Assembly (NCBI GenBank): GCA_945859605.1 | Contig: OX243814.1 | Coordinates: 36,665,524 to 36,729,523 of the forward strand | Source: Lumbricus rubellus | Taxonomy: Eukaryota > Annelida > Clitellata > Crassiclitellata > Lumbricidae | Direction of reading: 5' to 3' | DNA: 64,000 bases | Part shown: positions 53,090-64,000 of the stretch, piece after piece | How positions within the stretch are numbered: the first letter of the stretch is position 1 | How the letters are laid out: the number at the start of each line of letters is the position of its first letter | Translations under genes and position numbers: made by a program | The notes under the pieces: model-generated | The model's database searches: none | Told to the model about the DNA's origin: nothing | Seen by the model: the letters and a program-made list of their open reading frames with translations, nothing else

Positions 53090-53260
53090 AACCTAAAGTG
53101 TAAAAATGAAGTGCCTGCAGGGACGCCAAATACTTTTCCATGTTGTTCTGTCCTATAATAAGTGGCAGGACGGGTTCAGATTAGAAAATGAGTGCCTGGA
53201 CGCCGTTCATGACCGTCCAGCCATGCGTCCAGGCACTCTAGGCCCTGCATGTGCAGACCC
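53090..53260. repeat. Dispersed palindromic repeat, copy 2
   Basis: GTGCCTG, AGTGGCAGGACGG and GTCCAGGCACT words as at 4745-4925, here in a more nearly palindromic arrangement. Confidence 0.45.
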
Positions 53261-53429
53261 TAGAGGCCCAGAGGCGAAACCTCATTTTCAGAACGTCATG
53301 CTATAGGCTACTGTAGGCCTACTATATCATAATTTCATAATGTAATTTCATTAATTCGTTCGTTCGTTCGCTCATTGGTTCGTTACTTCGTTCGTTCGTT
53401 CGTTCGCTCATTCATTCCTTCATTCATTC

Positions 53430-53620
53430 ATTTAAGAAGTTGCATAAGTTAGCGCAGCTTCAAGAAGCCCACCAATCCAACCACGATGATACAAATGGGT
53501 AAAACCGTAAAACATTGATCATGAATCAACCATACCGTCCCAATACGGAACAGGCGTATAGGCCTATGCCTGTCTCCAACGGGAGACTATTCCAGACAGA
53601 TGGACCTACAACAGCATGAG
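53430..53620 (-). repeat. Dispersed repeat, copy 2 of 7065-7260
   Basis: Same ordered words as the first copy (CCAACCACGATGATACAAA, CAACGGGAGACTA, AGATGGACCTA, GAGAAAGCGC). Confidence 0.5.
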
Positions 53621-54244
53621 AAAGCGCGCCGCACTGACGGAAACTTCCTGGACAAACTTCGATCACCCCCCCCCCGAGACTGAAATTCTGCCGCCGCCAC
53701 TGAAAAAACGGCAACTCACGGTAGGCTACAAATTTTGGGTAGGCTAATTCACAGCAAAACAAATTAATGCGGTAAAATCTCAAAGTAGGCCTAATTATCT
53801 GCTTTTAAAACAGAGAACTTACTTTGAGAATTAGGCTAATTTATGAATCACTAAGTGTGTAGCTAGGCCTATAGTCCTATTGATGTAGGCCTATAGTTGC
53901 CTACTACTTATAGGCCTATCAGAAAAATTATTTGAGCATAAACCTATATTAATTATAGGCCTAACGCGCTCGTGACTTTTCGGCTGCCTTACGACGACAA
54001 AATTGGCGCAAAATTGACTTCCTAAATAATTCTTATAGCATGGCCCAGCTGGGTTGCCATGCAGGCCATTAGGCTACCGCAAAATTAGGCCTAATGTCCT
54101 CACGACCTCCATTTTTCGGGCTCCTTTTGAATTATTGTCCGCTGTCGCAACGACAACACATAAATTCTCATAATTTCACCTATGTAGGCTTACTTCGGAA
54201 AGTAGTTTAACGACCGTGTATGACCAAAGGGCCTTTACAAAGTT

Positions 54245-54416
54245 TACAGTCCGAGGCAGAGTACAACCTCACACTCCACGTTTATATTGCGACCGAGCCA
54301 CCCGCAGTAAAGATCCGAGAAATTAATCTCTGACCGGGAATCGAACCCTGGCCGCCGGCTCGGCAAGCGGGCTACAATTGCAACCCACTCGAGTGACTCG
54401 ACCACGCAGGATTCCT
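54245..54416 (-). mobile_element. tRNA-derived SINE, second family
   Basis: On the minus strand GCGTGGTCGAGTCACTCGAG (A-box region) is followed by CCAGGGTTCGATTCCCGG (B box and T-arm stem). The body differs from the SINE at 47275. Confidence 0.75.
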
Positions 54417-54654
54417 ATGTAGGTTTCTTGGCTGCCTTTTATAGTAGGCCTATACTATAGCTAGGCCTACTGTAATTCATAAGCCATTTGGATAACCTAA
54501 AACAATCCACGTTATCTGGCGTATGATACGGACTAGTCTATAGTAGCCTACGGTTAGAACTAGGCAGTCTGCCATCTAGATTTTTATGTCGATGGTTTCA
54601 TCACGTGTCTTAGGCCTAATTGTGGCCTCCGACCTTGCCTCCGACCCTCTGGAA

Positions 54655-54930
54655 CAGTGTTGCCACTGAGGTTTCAGAAAAACCAGGTTTTCTTGAAAAA
54701 AACCCAGAAAAACCCAGACCGTCGTCCGGCCGAAAAGTCAAGAAAATTTTCTATTTTCGCCGGCAAAAAAGTTGATGGCCTTTTTTTAGTCGTCCGATCA
54801 AAAAAAGGTAAAAAATACAAATTTTCAACTCACCCAAATAAACCCAGAGTTCGACAAAAAAAACCCAGAAACCCAGACGAAGGCAAAACAAACCAGATCT
54901 AGTGGAAAAAACCTAGCTGTGGTATCACTG
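54655..54930. mobile_element. Short hAT-type element with 8-bp target duplication CTCTGGAA
   Basis: Left end CAGTGTTGCCACTG, right end GTGGTATCACTG; CTCTGGAA at 54647-54654 and 54931-54938. 276 bp, with AAACCCAGAAAAACCCAG-like words inside. Confidence 0.85.
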
Positions 54931-54934
54931 CTCT

Positions 54935-55012
54935 GGAACTCGACCCGGACCACATTATTTTGGACTACTCTTACGGACAACCCTTTTGACGCAACGCAGC
55001 GCTTGTGAATAA
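54935..55012. repeat. Dispersed repeat shared (inverted) with 60515-60600
   Basis: Both contain, in opposite orientation, GGACTACTCTTACGGACAA, CCCTTTTGAC and CGCAGCGC. The hAT element at 54655 inserted beside or into this copy. Confidence 0.55.
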
Positions 55013-55572
55013 GCTGGTGCCTCGTGCATGGCTTTCGAATAGCGCTTTAGAAGTTTGGAGATTACGATTACGAATCTACGATTGTGAAGTGCGAAGGAAG
55101 CCAAAATAATGTCTTTATTCAGCTACTCACCTCGCGACTTTTGGGCCCCTTTTTAACATGACCGAGCGACAAAGCATTTAGAAATGTGTCAACCCTGTCA
55201 GTCATTCGAATTTTTGACAAAGGAAGAGGATCAGCAGCTGTTGTTTTTTTAATTTAGCATATTGTACTAATTTGAACATGTTTTTGGAGCAAGTTTATAG
55301 TTTACTCACGGTCCCCCGATACTGCAATTACGCCCAATCGTGTGTGATAGACTATGCCGAACCAGACTTAATATGCATCAACTTTCACTTTTCAAATACA
55401 TCGCAGTAGGCCTATTGTGTCAGATACTTGGTAGGTCTATAATTATACCAGGATTATCCCGTAGTTTACGTTGCTAAACTATTTTAATATGTTCAATGCC
55501 ATATTTTATGTTTGTACGTAACGATAAGCAGTGTGCCAATGTGACGTCAATGATAACTTTTATCATTCCATC

Positions 55573-55740
55573 TTCTAATCAACCAAGAACTTTTCATCAA
55601 TCCAGCTTCCATTTAAAAGCACGAATCCACCCCTCCCCCGTCAAACCCACTTATATTTGTGCAGAAACTTCATGCATCCAGCTTATATTGAAGCAGAGAC
55701 AGACTTAGCTTCATCAATCCAATTTCCATTTTAAATTGAC
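55573..55740 (+). repeat. ATCCAGCTTCTATTTC-type repeat, short decayed array
   Basis: Three or four units (CATCAATCCAGCTTCCATTT, CATCCAGCTTATATTG, CATCAATCCAATTTCCATTTT) of the family also found at 10140-10720, 44560-44870 and 62555-64000. Confidence 0.6.
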
Positions 55741-56124
55741 AATATAACAAAATAATAAACCGGCGTAAATTAGGTTTTTACTCATGGATGCCAGTACATG
55801 ATCATGATAATTATAAGATTGCTGATGGCAGTGCGAACTTCCGTGGCGTAAATGCATGGCATCTAGCAAACGAGAGCTACTAGGGTTGGTAGAACAATTT
55901 CCCATGAATCCAGGAAGTCAGGGCTTAGCATTTAATGTACAATAACTGGGTGGTTGTCGATATCTGTCATTATAAATCGTAATAATCGTGACAATAGTAA
56001 ATTGCATGAACTGACGTGAAGGGACTATGATTGCAAGGTCAAGTTACAGGTTTTACACGTGCGTTAAGGCACTAAAGGTTTTGTTGACATTGTATAAAAT
56101 GATTTTACCTTGATATTTCTACAG

Positions 56125-56442
56125 AATCAGCATCCCATCTTCTTGTAACACCTCAAAATGTGATTGTTGAGACCGGAGGAAGAGCATCATTCAACTGCTG
56201 CACTAACCTGGACGAAGGTATTCGATGGATGTATGCCACTGAGGAAAATTCCGATATGCAGAACCACATCTACTCTGGTGGATTCACGTATCCGCAGTGG
56301 AGAACGAGGTACAACGTTAGAGAATCACCCGCTCAGTTCTTCACTCTGACCATAGAACCTGTCGTTGCAACTAACAGCGGCTTTTACTCTTGTATGGACA
56401 TCAAAGATGATTCCTACCATGAAGCTAAGCTGAAAGTGACAC
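56125..56442 (+). CDS. Ig-domain receptor B, Ig exon
   Basis: Acceptor TTTCTACAG to donor GTGAGT; 318 nt, phase 1-1, equal in length to the Ig exon of receptor A. It shows SFNCC, IRWMYATEENSDM, FFTLTIEPVV and SGFYSCMDIKDDS. A preceding signal-peptide exon must exist but was not recognised, so the gene model is incomplete at the 5' end. The two genes are tandem paralogues about 15 kb apart. Confidence 0.8.
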
Positions 56443-56789
56443 GTGAGTATTAGTCTGGCACATTTAAGTCAAATTAAATCATAAAATAGAAATTTATCAG
56501 TAGCTCACAAACTTAAAAGGAGCCAACAGATATAGATTTTACAAGAACATGTTAAAATAGAAATATGTTCAAGTAATCTACAGCAATAAAAAAAATTCAA
56601 AAATCTTGTTTTGCTTTCAAATGCTCAAATACAATGCAATGTATGCTGTTTCAAATGTTGTTATTTCTGCAATGCCATTACAATGCACACCTATCAATTG
56701 TAGTTGCTGCAAGTGGAAAATCTGTTGTCTCAGATCCAAACTGTTAGAGCTTGCATTAAAAGCTTGAAGCATTTCTTTTGTTGTTTCAG

Positions 56790-56861
56790 ACATCCTCGAA
56801 TCGCCTACACCTGATTCACTAAACGAATTGCATACGTCAGAGCACAGTATGATCCATGAAA
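56790..56861 (+). CDS. Ig-domain receptor B, stalk exon
   Basis: Acceptor TTGTTTCAG, donor GTAAGC, 72 nt, phase 1-1. It encodes a short polar stretch (LESPTPDSLNELHTSEHS), shorter than the 117-nt stalk exon of receptor A. Confidence 0.6.
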
Positions 56862-57334
56862 GTAAGCCAAGCTAAACTTACAACTCATGTTTTGATGCTT
56901 GGTGTTCTGAGATTACAATTTTTTTAAATACTTTAAATGCACATGTGGTACTTCTAAACTGATGAACAAGAAAGAATTGAACAGCTTGTAATGTCATGTG
57001 GTAGGATTGAAAAACCCCAGATCCTTGATAGCACTTATGTCTTTAATAACATTTGCAGTGTGTAGGGCCTACTTTGAAAGCTGACTTAAGTTTACATTTT
57101 TAACACTTTCTTGACAAATGTGTCCAAAAAGTGATTGGGAAGCCAATGCAACCCATTGTTAAGTGTTAACATATTATAAGTATACGACATTGTCATCATC
57201 AGGTGATGCTTATGTTAGCCTTCTCTAGTAACCATTATCAGTTTTCAGCAGAAAGAGTAGGCTTCTTGAAGGGACGCTATAATTATGGAATGAATGAATG
57301 TTCTGAATCTGAAATAGTTGAATTCCGATTTTAG

Positions 57335-57430
57335 GATCCAGTGAATATGCAGTTGGTGGCATTGTTTTCTTATGTCTACTGATAAGTTCTTTGATGGTTG
57401 CACTTTGTCAATGGAAATTCTTCAAGTCAG
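57335..57430 (+). CDS. Ig-domain receptor B, transmembrane exon
   Basis: Acceptor CGATTTTAG, donor GTAATA, 96 nt, phase 1-1. A hydrophobic helix (YAVGGIVFLCLLISSLMVAL) is followed by WKFFK. It aligns in position with receptor A exon 4. Confidence 0.7.
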
Positions 57431-57833
57431 GTAATAAGCAAATCACAAACGCAGTTGACAAGGTAAGATTAGGTAAGGTAATATATTTGCTTGTTTATTA
57501 ATGTATCTAACAATGTAGTACTAAGAAGTATAGCTTTGAGGTTAAGAAATCATTTTGGCTGAAGCATTAATGACAAAAGCAATAATATTCAACACCAATG
57601 TTCAGTGTAGCTTTATAATATAGTTCGATAGTGTAAGAGTAATTATTTTGAACATGTATTCTGTGCGTGTTGCTCACATTCAAATCCTCAACCTTTGGAT
57701 TTTCTGTCTAGTTAATGCAACAACCTTTAAAAAAGGAATTGCATAGATTACGTCCAAAACCTAATGTAAGAACTTCACTAAGGTAAAATTATGGCAATAT
57801 TTAATACCATTTTAAAGTTTAAATTGCATGTAT

Positions 57834-58743
57834 GGGGTCATTGCATAATTACGTAACGCCGAAAATGACCGTTTTTGACCCACCCACCCACCCTGTAACG
57901 CTTCGTAACGTTTCCCTTGACCCACCCACCCTCCCCAGCGTTACGTAACGATCGCTACGAAAAATCAGAACAGATTTCGGCCTATTATTGGCTTATGTGA
58001 GCGAGTAAATTTAATTCATATTTTCATAGCGAATTTAATATAGTAGGCCTATAAGCGTACATGCGATTTATAATTTGACAGTAGGCCTACTATAGAATAG
58101 ACTTAAAATAATATACACAATGTTTTGCTTATAAATTATAAATGACAGTCATGCCTGAACTGCAATTTTCTTATACTTGACCGCAAGAATAAAATTTTAC
58201 ACTGCTGAAAAGTTTCTTGGACTAAATGAAGAATTAACAATTAATCAAAATTAAGATGAGCTAGGCTATTTATTTCTTTAGTCTGGACAGTTCGATAATT
58301 ATTAATAGAAATATTGCAAAGTTTTGTTGAGCATTAATTTTAAATGTTTGAGATCGTGTCCACTAAATAAAACATGCTTCAAAGTGGTTCTTCAATGTCA
58401 GTATTTCTTTGTGAATTAGGCCTACCACGTTGTTCCGTTCGTGAAACTATCACAGATCCAAACAATTCGAGCAGCGGTTTCCGGTTTGCATAAACGGGAA
58501 AACAGAATAGGCTATTCAGATAAATAGCCCTACATCGGTTAAGGTTTAATGTCACGAAGTAAACTTCGATCACATCATGTTTGAAGTGTCATTCGATGGT
58601 AATTTAATATTCATTAATAAAAAAATTCATGGCGTTACGTAACGTTTAGCTCCCCCCACCCACCCACCCCCGTAACGTTTCGTAACGTTTTCAATGACCC
58701 CACCCACCCACCCTCGAGCGTTACGTAATTATGCAATGACCCC
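57834..58743. mobile_element. Inverted-repeat element with ATTACGTAACG ends
   Basis: Ends GGGGTCATTGCATAATTACG and its exact reverse complement; subterminal CCCACCCACCC and GTAACGTTTCGTAACG words on both sides. TAT flanks both ends, which would suit a 3-bp target duplication of PIF/Harbinger type; the superfamily remains uncertain. 910 bp, in the last intron of receptor B, non-coding. Confidence 0.75.
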
Positions 58744-59109
58744 TATCATGTATCGGTCAACAATGTGAAGAGTATATTTTTGAAGCTCCTTGCAGGCAGT
58801 TGCTGTTTAAAGGACTTGAACAAGTCCTTCATGTATCACTGCTTAGTGCCATCAGCGCCATAGACATTTTTTATTGTATGGTTGAGGGTGCACTTCTGAG
58901 CTTTGAACTTAGAAGGAGGGTAACGTGAGAAGCAGTTGTTGCATTGTGTTCTATAATACATTATCACTGCATATATTTTATAATACACTTGTAATAATTT
59001 AGTTTCAAGGCAATGGTGTAACTTACTATTGGTCAATAATTATAGAATGATGTCTGTCCTCTATTATTATACTTATTGCTGTTTTTAACTTTTTCATATT
59101 GCTTTTCAG

Positions 59110-59303
59110 GCAAGTTATTTGGAGCCGAAAATCTGAGTGAAAAGCGCGACATTGGTTGTTCTTTACCAATCCATTTCAAACACCTTATGGTCATATATTT
59201 CAACAATCTAAGAAATTCTAATAGTGACATTGAAGCTGCAGTTTGGCAAGAGAAATGCAGAACTCAGCATGAAGAAGAGGAAATCTATATGGTTGCTCAG
59301 TAA
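59110..59303 (+). CDS. Ig-domain receptor B, cytoplasmic exon
   Basis: Acceptor TTGCTTTTCAG, TAA at 59301-59303. 64 codons: KRDIGCSLPIHFKHLMVIYF, then ACIDIC EEEEIYMVAQ at the end. It has only two tyrosines (VIYF, EIYMVAQ) and lacks the tyrosine motif array of receptor A, so the paralogues may signal differently. Confidence 0.6.
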
Positions 59304-62300
59304 CTTCTTTGTTATGGCTGGTATATTTCATGTTTTGACTGTTTTTTATTATCACTATTGTAATAAAAAAAACTATTTCAATGCTTGTGTTTGCTTACGA
59401 TTTTTTTATACACTGTTGTTAATTTTGTTGAAGTTGTTCTAGAATAGAAACTAAACCGCGATGATTATGCACATTAGTATTTCAGCTACTGTTGTTCATT
59501 ATTCCTGTTCTGAAATCAAAAGAAGATGGCTCTTTAAGGTTCAGAAGATATTGATCTGGCTACCAATCTAGCAGCATATTCAGTTTGACATCAAAGATTA
59601 ACCCTCATGTGCAATTGTTTTGTTGACTTTGTTCCCTTGTACCTACTTAGTTCCGACTTACTGCATTTCAGTCACTTGGGCAATGGCATCCATTCAGTGC
59701 CACATAAACTTGTGACTGTTTTTTTACCCAGTTTCGCAAGCTATTGGAATCTGTATTATGTTACACTAATTTTACTTGATTATACTATATACTCTACAGC
59801 GTTTGAATGTGTGCTGTGCTTTAATTTCTCCTGAGTGCTCCGTGCTTATGAACTTCAGAAATATCTTCAACTATTGTTTGATAGACGTCGTTAGAGATCA
59901 ATGTTACATTTATTGGTAGCCATAGAAAAGTAAAAACTGCTTTTTGTCATCAAAGTTTCAATGGTTAAACAAAATAGTGTGCTGTAGCAGCTAAAGAAAA
60001 ACATAGGTGGATTTCTGGTAAAATAGGTTTTAAAAACTGAAGTACTACTTTAAAAAATAATTTGCCTACCTAGGTAGGGTAGGAAAATATTTGCTTGATA
60101 AATTATTTCTGTTCAGGAATTTGGCTACCCAAAATATGCCACTGCCCATTTATGCACAAAGATAGGCCTACATGCTACAATGAAGTGCATATACTATATG
60201 AATAATGAATATTAAATGCATGTTTGCGGAATGTCTCTACTTAAAAAATGCCGTGGAAAACCCTATTTCATTTTCCCCATTAGTTTTTCATTCAGCCATC
60301 AAAATGAAATCGCAAACTCCTGATTTCTAAAGCGCCTCTAGTAAGCCAAGCGTGGGGCACCGGCTTATTCATGAGCGCTGCCAGTATGAGAATTGTGGAA
60401 AAATAACGGGGGGGGGGGTTGGCCTATGTTAAACTTGAAATTGGGGCATGAAAACATACTTTAACATGGGGCTCTAAGAAAGACTGGGGGGGTTGAACCC
60501 CCCCGGCAATTCTCACCCTGAGCGCTGCGTTGAGTCAAAAGGGTTATCCGTAAGAGTAGTCCATGGTGGTCCGGGTCAAGTTTTCGTAGGATCAGAGGGG
60601 TGGAAACAGCTACTAAGGTGGGTGTCGTCTGAGCCTGGAATTGGAAGGTGGATAATCAGACGAGTCAGGGTAAGATTTAGAAATAACAATTCAAACAACA
60701 TTATGCCCTGTTTCCTAGGAAGAAGCACACCTGCTGCCATTTACATTATTTCAAATGCGGATCTGACTGATGCACTACTTAGGACAGAGGGAGGGGTGGG
60801 GTAGGATAGGATTTAGGGTCATGGAAGAGGGAGAGAACGTAATCCTAAATCAATCACATATCACTCGACGCCACATCTCTAGACATACCCTTGAAGCGGC
60901 ATATGCCTGTATTACGGCGCCATATAAATTGTTCGTCGAATAACCGTGCGACAATCTAATGTTTCGACCCATCCCTACCCTATCCTAACCTCCCTGTCTT
61001 TGGGCCTACATATAATTACTGTAGGCTACGGTGACTGCACTACCGTACATCAGCATGCAGGCAATTGCTCTGCTGGTGAAAAGCTTATAATATAATAATA
61101 ATTATGCGCAAGTCGTTTCGTGGGCACCCAAAACACTCCCTTATTAATGGTCTAATAGGCCTGTAGCCAATGACCTTGCTAATAACAATTTACAGGCAAA
61201 GGCCTAATCCTTAATTATAATAATTATCTTCTCTCTTAAAATCTTTTATAAAACCACTCGCGCGGAGTCGCGCCATATTATGTCACGGTCCTCGCGCACT
61301 CACGGTCGTGTGACTGATGTTATTTTTAGTTTTCGAAATTTCTAAAATGATTATTATATAAATAACTACGCAGCACCAAGGACCGTTTCTAAGCAGGACC
61401 GGAATCTTCTTCTTTAACCGTCATGTATAAGTTTTTGGATGATAATTGGAGTTCTTGAAGATCTCACAACTTGTCTACGAAATAAAAGCATTCAATTTAC
61501 TACATCCACGAGCATTGAAGGCAGATCGACGGGTTATTTTTGTTTTTAAAAGTTGCATTTGGAGACTCAAAACATAATCTTTAGCAATAGAAACGGAATT
61601 TTAAGTGGGGCGACATCTATTGTTGAGAGTGAAATGGATGACGTTCAGAAGTAGACACAAGTCCTGTCCAGCAAACTCCAGCTGTCCTTTCAACACATGA
61701 TTCATGAACAGTTACTAGTACTTACTACTATACTACTTTGATTCATAAAAGCAAGTTCGTGTCGCCTTTTTGGAAGATTTTGTATTAACTAAAGGTAAGA
61801 ATTCCATGAAGCATTTAACAGAGACTTTTCACACTGTATAAATCTGCTAACTTAACAAGAATCAAGAAATGCTGCGTCATGGCGACCGGTAATAATAATT
61901 TTACCATGTGCGCAGAAGTGACTAGAAGTTTTGACTAGAAGTATAGTAGAATCGCGTAATTTTTCGTATTTATTGCTCAAAAGGGCTTAACAATGAATGA
62001 AGCTGTCCTATTCAATAGTTAGTTTATTGGGCTATTGTTACTGGTAGATGGTTGGAAATTCATACTTGTGACGCTTTCAAGGCACATGTCTTTAAATGTC
62101 AACCCGACTCTCCGAAGACGCTAAAAGTACATAAAAGCATTATTTTCCCCAAAACGGTAAATTTACAGAATGCGGTCGAGCTTCCCGAGCTCCCGAAAAC
62201 TGCTCAGAATGAAAATATTTACAAGTAGACGAGTACACCGATATGCAGTGAGTTAACAATGTGGCCACCGCAGATTGGGACAGAATAGAGCACTTTGACT

Positions 62301-62400
62301 GCAGCTGCGTATTTTCGCGAAAGTAAGTAAGTGAATGAGGTAAACGTGTATTTATTCAATTCTGACCCTTTCCGGAAGTTGCGTGCGGCAGGTGTGCAAT
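59304..62400. other. Intergenic DNA
   Basis: Contains the inverted copy of the repeat at 60515-60600, G-rich runs near 60410-60510, and an L2-type tail at about 60880-60940 (GGCGCCATATAAATTG). The 103-codon frame at 60493-60804 lies on the repeat and is not a credible gene. Nothing else recognised. Confidence 0.4.
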
Positions 62401-62408
62401 AAGACAGC

Positions 62409-62891
62409 AAGCAAGGTAATCTTCTTGTTTAGAGTCCGAAATTATTTCAATGGTTTCAATGGTAGCATCCGATAATATATACTCTGGGTTTAAATGATCG
62501 TTTCACCTCAGCGTCGGAAAAAATTGATGTCAATCGCGTCATTCAATAGTTGCTATCCAACTTCTATTTAGATGACAATTATTTTTCGTCAATCCAGCTC
62601 CAGTTAGGCAATCATTCATCAATCCAGCCTCAATCTCAGCAGAATGACTGCACTAACCCTAAAACTAACCCTAACCGACCGTCACAACGCCTAACCTGAG
62701 CCATAACCGATCCTCACGCGCTAAATCCCGCTTCTATTTCGTCAGGAAATATTTTTCATCGAATTTATAAATTTTAAACGGCTAGACGCGTGGCAAAAAG
62801 CGTAAAAGACGGAGCTGAAAAGGTGAAGTATGTATTATAGGATGCTACATTGAAATAATTTCGGACTCTAAACAAGAAGATTACCGCAAGC
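62409..62891. repeat. Inverted repeat pair (~55 bp arms)
   Basis: The left arm 62409-62470 (GGTAATCTTCTTGTTTAGAG, CCGAAATTATTTCAAT, GTAGCATCC) is matched in reverse at 62840-62891. Between them lie ATCCAGCTCCAGTT-type units. It could be the core of another foldback element. Confidence 0.65.
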
Positions 62892-64000
62892 AAAAATTAA
62901 TGAGTAAGTAAGTAAAAGACGAGCTTTTTCAATTCCATCAGTTGTTTTATGAATCCAACTTCTATTTCAATAGTAATTATTTTTCATCAATCCAGCTCCA
63001 ATTTACCTAGAATATTTTTTATTAACCCAGCTTCTATTTCTCGCCCGTTATTTTCGTCAACCCAGCTTCTATTTCAGTGATAAAAAAACCCTCATCCAGC
63101 TTCCATTACTTAAGCATTTTTCATCAATCCTGCTTCTATTTCAGATAGGGATGTTAATACCGGTTTTTTCTTAAAACCGGTTTTCGGTTTTTCAAAACCG
63201 GTTTTAAACCGGTTTTCGGTTTTTAATTGTCTCTCGGAAATGTTATATAATTCAAATTAAGCTATGTAGATTATTACGTAACGCAGCTTACGCAAGGTAT
63301 GTACACGCAATCCAGCATTAGGCCTAACGACGATATCTTTATTTTCTAATTAGACTCTATTAGAGATTCATAATTTGCACTGTAAGTTTCTATTAAATCT
63401 TCATCATACAACTTAAATTGTATTGTATAATTTGTACTGGATTGTAAATGAAAGATATTCGTTATAACCTCGTGTCTTCAGTCTTTACAAAACAAAACGG
63501 AACTAAGCGATTCACACTTAGCCATCTAAATATATTACGGTACTTACACCAACGGCCGAAACTAAAAAAAAAAGCGATTTCCAACCAAGTCCTTGCTGCC
63601 TATAAACAAACCATAGATTATAATATACGCTCATCTAAATATAGATATCGAATTATCGATGCTTTCATCGGACAGGCTGCCGGCCATATTGGATGAGATT
63701 TGGAAAACAAGCATACGCTAAATCAATATTTCTGGCATTTCTAGTAATTTTCACTGCGAGTCTGCGATATTAAAAAAAAATAAATAAATACGAATACCGG
63801 TTGGTCAATTATGAAAACCGGTTTTCGGATTCAGAACCGAAAACCGGATTTCCGGTTTTCGTTTAACATCCCTAATTTCAGATCTAGAAATACCTTCATC
63901 CAGCTTTTATTTCTCGCTCGTTATTTTCGTCAATCCAGCTTCTATTTCACCTGTAAAAGAACCATCATCCAGAATCCATTTATCGCGTTTTTTCATCAAT
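62555..64000 (+). repeat. ATCCAGCTTCTATTTC tandem array, split by a hAT element
   Basis: Diverged units of ~70 bp, each with two half-units (CAATCCAGCTTCTATTTC and CATCCAGCTTCCATTTCTC), from 62555 to 63145 and again from 63883 to the window end. The hAT element at 63146-63874 duplicated part of a unit (ATTTCAGA). Confidence 0.7.
63146..63874. mobile_element. hAT-type element with 8-bp target duplication ATTTCAGA
   Basis: Ends TAGGGATGTTAA and TTAACATCCCTA, perfect 12-bp inverted repeats; ATTTCAGA at 63138-63145 and 63875-63882. Many AAACCGGTTTT palindromes near both ends (candidate transposase-binding sites). The 82-codon frame at 63448-63696 has no transposase motif. Confidence 0.92.

Larger units (their letters stand above)
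52785..54240. other. Intergenic DNA between receptor genes
   Basis: Holds the palindromic repeat copy at 53090-53260, a (TTCG)n run at about 53355-53410, the dispersed repeat copy at 53430-53620 and many TAGGCCTA words. No gene seen; the missing first exon of receptor B may lie here but I could not identify a signal peptide. Confidence 0.4.

Noticed and set aside
60493..60804. 103-codon frame with a glycine/valine-rich start
   Set aside because: It overlaps a dispersed repeat that recurs inverted at 54935-55012 and has no family resemblance.

Overview
This is animal nuclear DNA: intron-rich host genes with GT-AG junctions, abundant DNA transposons, tRNA-derived SINEs and non-LTR retroposon tails. 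CARD domains, V-type Ig receptors, a GT11 fucosyltransferase and a complete Polinton suggest a marine invertebrate, possibly a deuterostome such as an echinoderm. The sequence alone does not fix the species. The palindrome TAGGCCTA is scattered through the host DNA and is absent from the Polinton coding block.

Host genes: (1) the 5' part of a GT11 (alpha-1,2-fucosyltransferase-like) gene on the minus strand at 1-812, cut by the window edge; (2) a five-exon plus-strand gene at 8649-29592 for a 624-residue protein with three CARD-like domains, a long coiled coil and a C-terminal hydrophobic anchor, resembling a MAVS-type adaptor in architecture; (3) a 270-codon intronless reading frame of unknown function at 35121-35933; (4) a five-exon single-Ig transmembrane receptor at 40083-51505 with a tyrosine-rich tail; (5) a tandem paralogue of that receptor at 56125-59303 whose first exon I could not find.

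The main feature is a 15,168-bp Polinton/Maverick (adintovirus-like) at 12982-28149. It has 82-83-bp terminal inverted repeats and an exact 6-bp target duplication (AAGGAA), and it sits inside exon 4 of the CARD gene, in frame with the host codons on both sides. On the minus strand it encodes a zinc-ribbon/parvovirus-type PLA2 protein and a chromodomain integrase, offset by one base at an A9 tract. On the plus strand it encodes a packaging ATPase, penton-like protein, pX-like protein, degenerate dUTPase-fold protein, DUF8207-type protein, pVI-like protein, hexon-like major capsid protein, SAP/NUMOD1-like protein, protein-primed PolB (with one in-frame stop), adenain-type protease, and two fiber-like proteins that share a base but end in different heads (discoidin-like and C1q-like). 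Together this is a virion-forming gene set with a host-integrated life style.

The rest is transposon-rich. Five hAT-type elements have exact 8-bp target duplications (1973, 42662, 51983, 54655, 63146). There are four mariner-like elements whose transposase remnants keep DD37D-type spacing (32876, 34068, 36031, 47936), the last inserted in an (ATGT)n array and itself carrying a nested foldback. There is one piggyBac-like element with TTAA ends (31313), and four foldback elements whose arms are made of different ~15-bp words (10039, 30719, 40383, 44355). A degenerate ATCCAGCTTCTATTTC tandem repeat recurs in several places.
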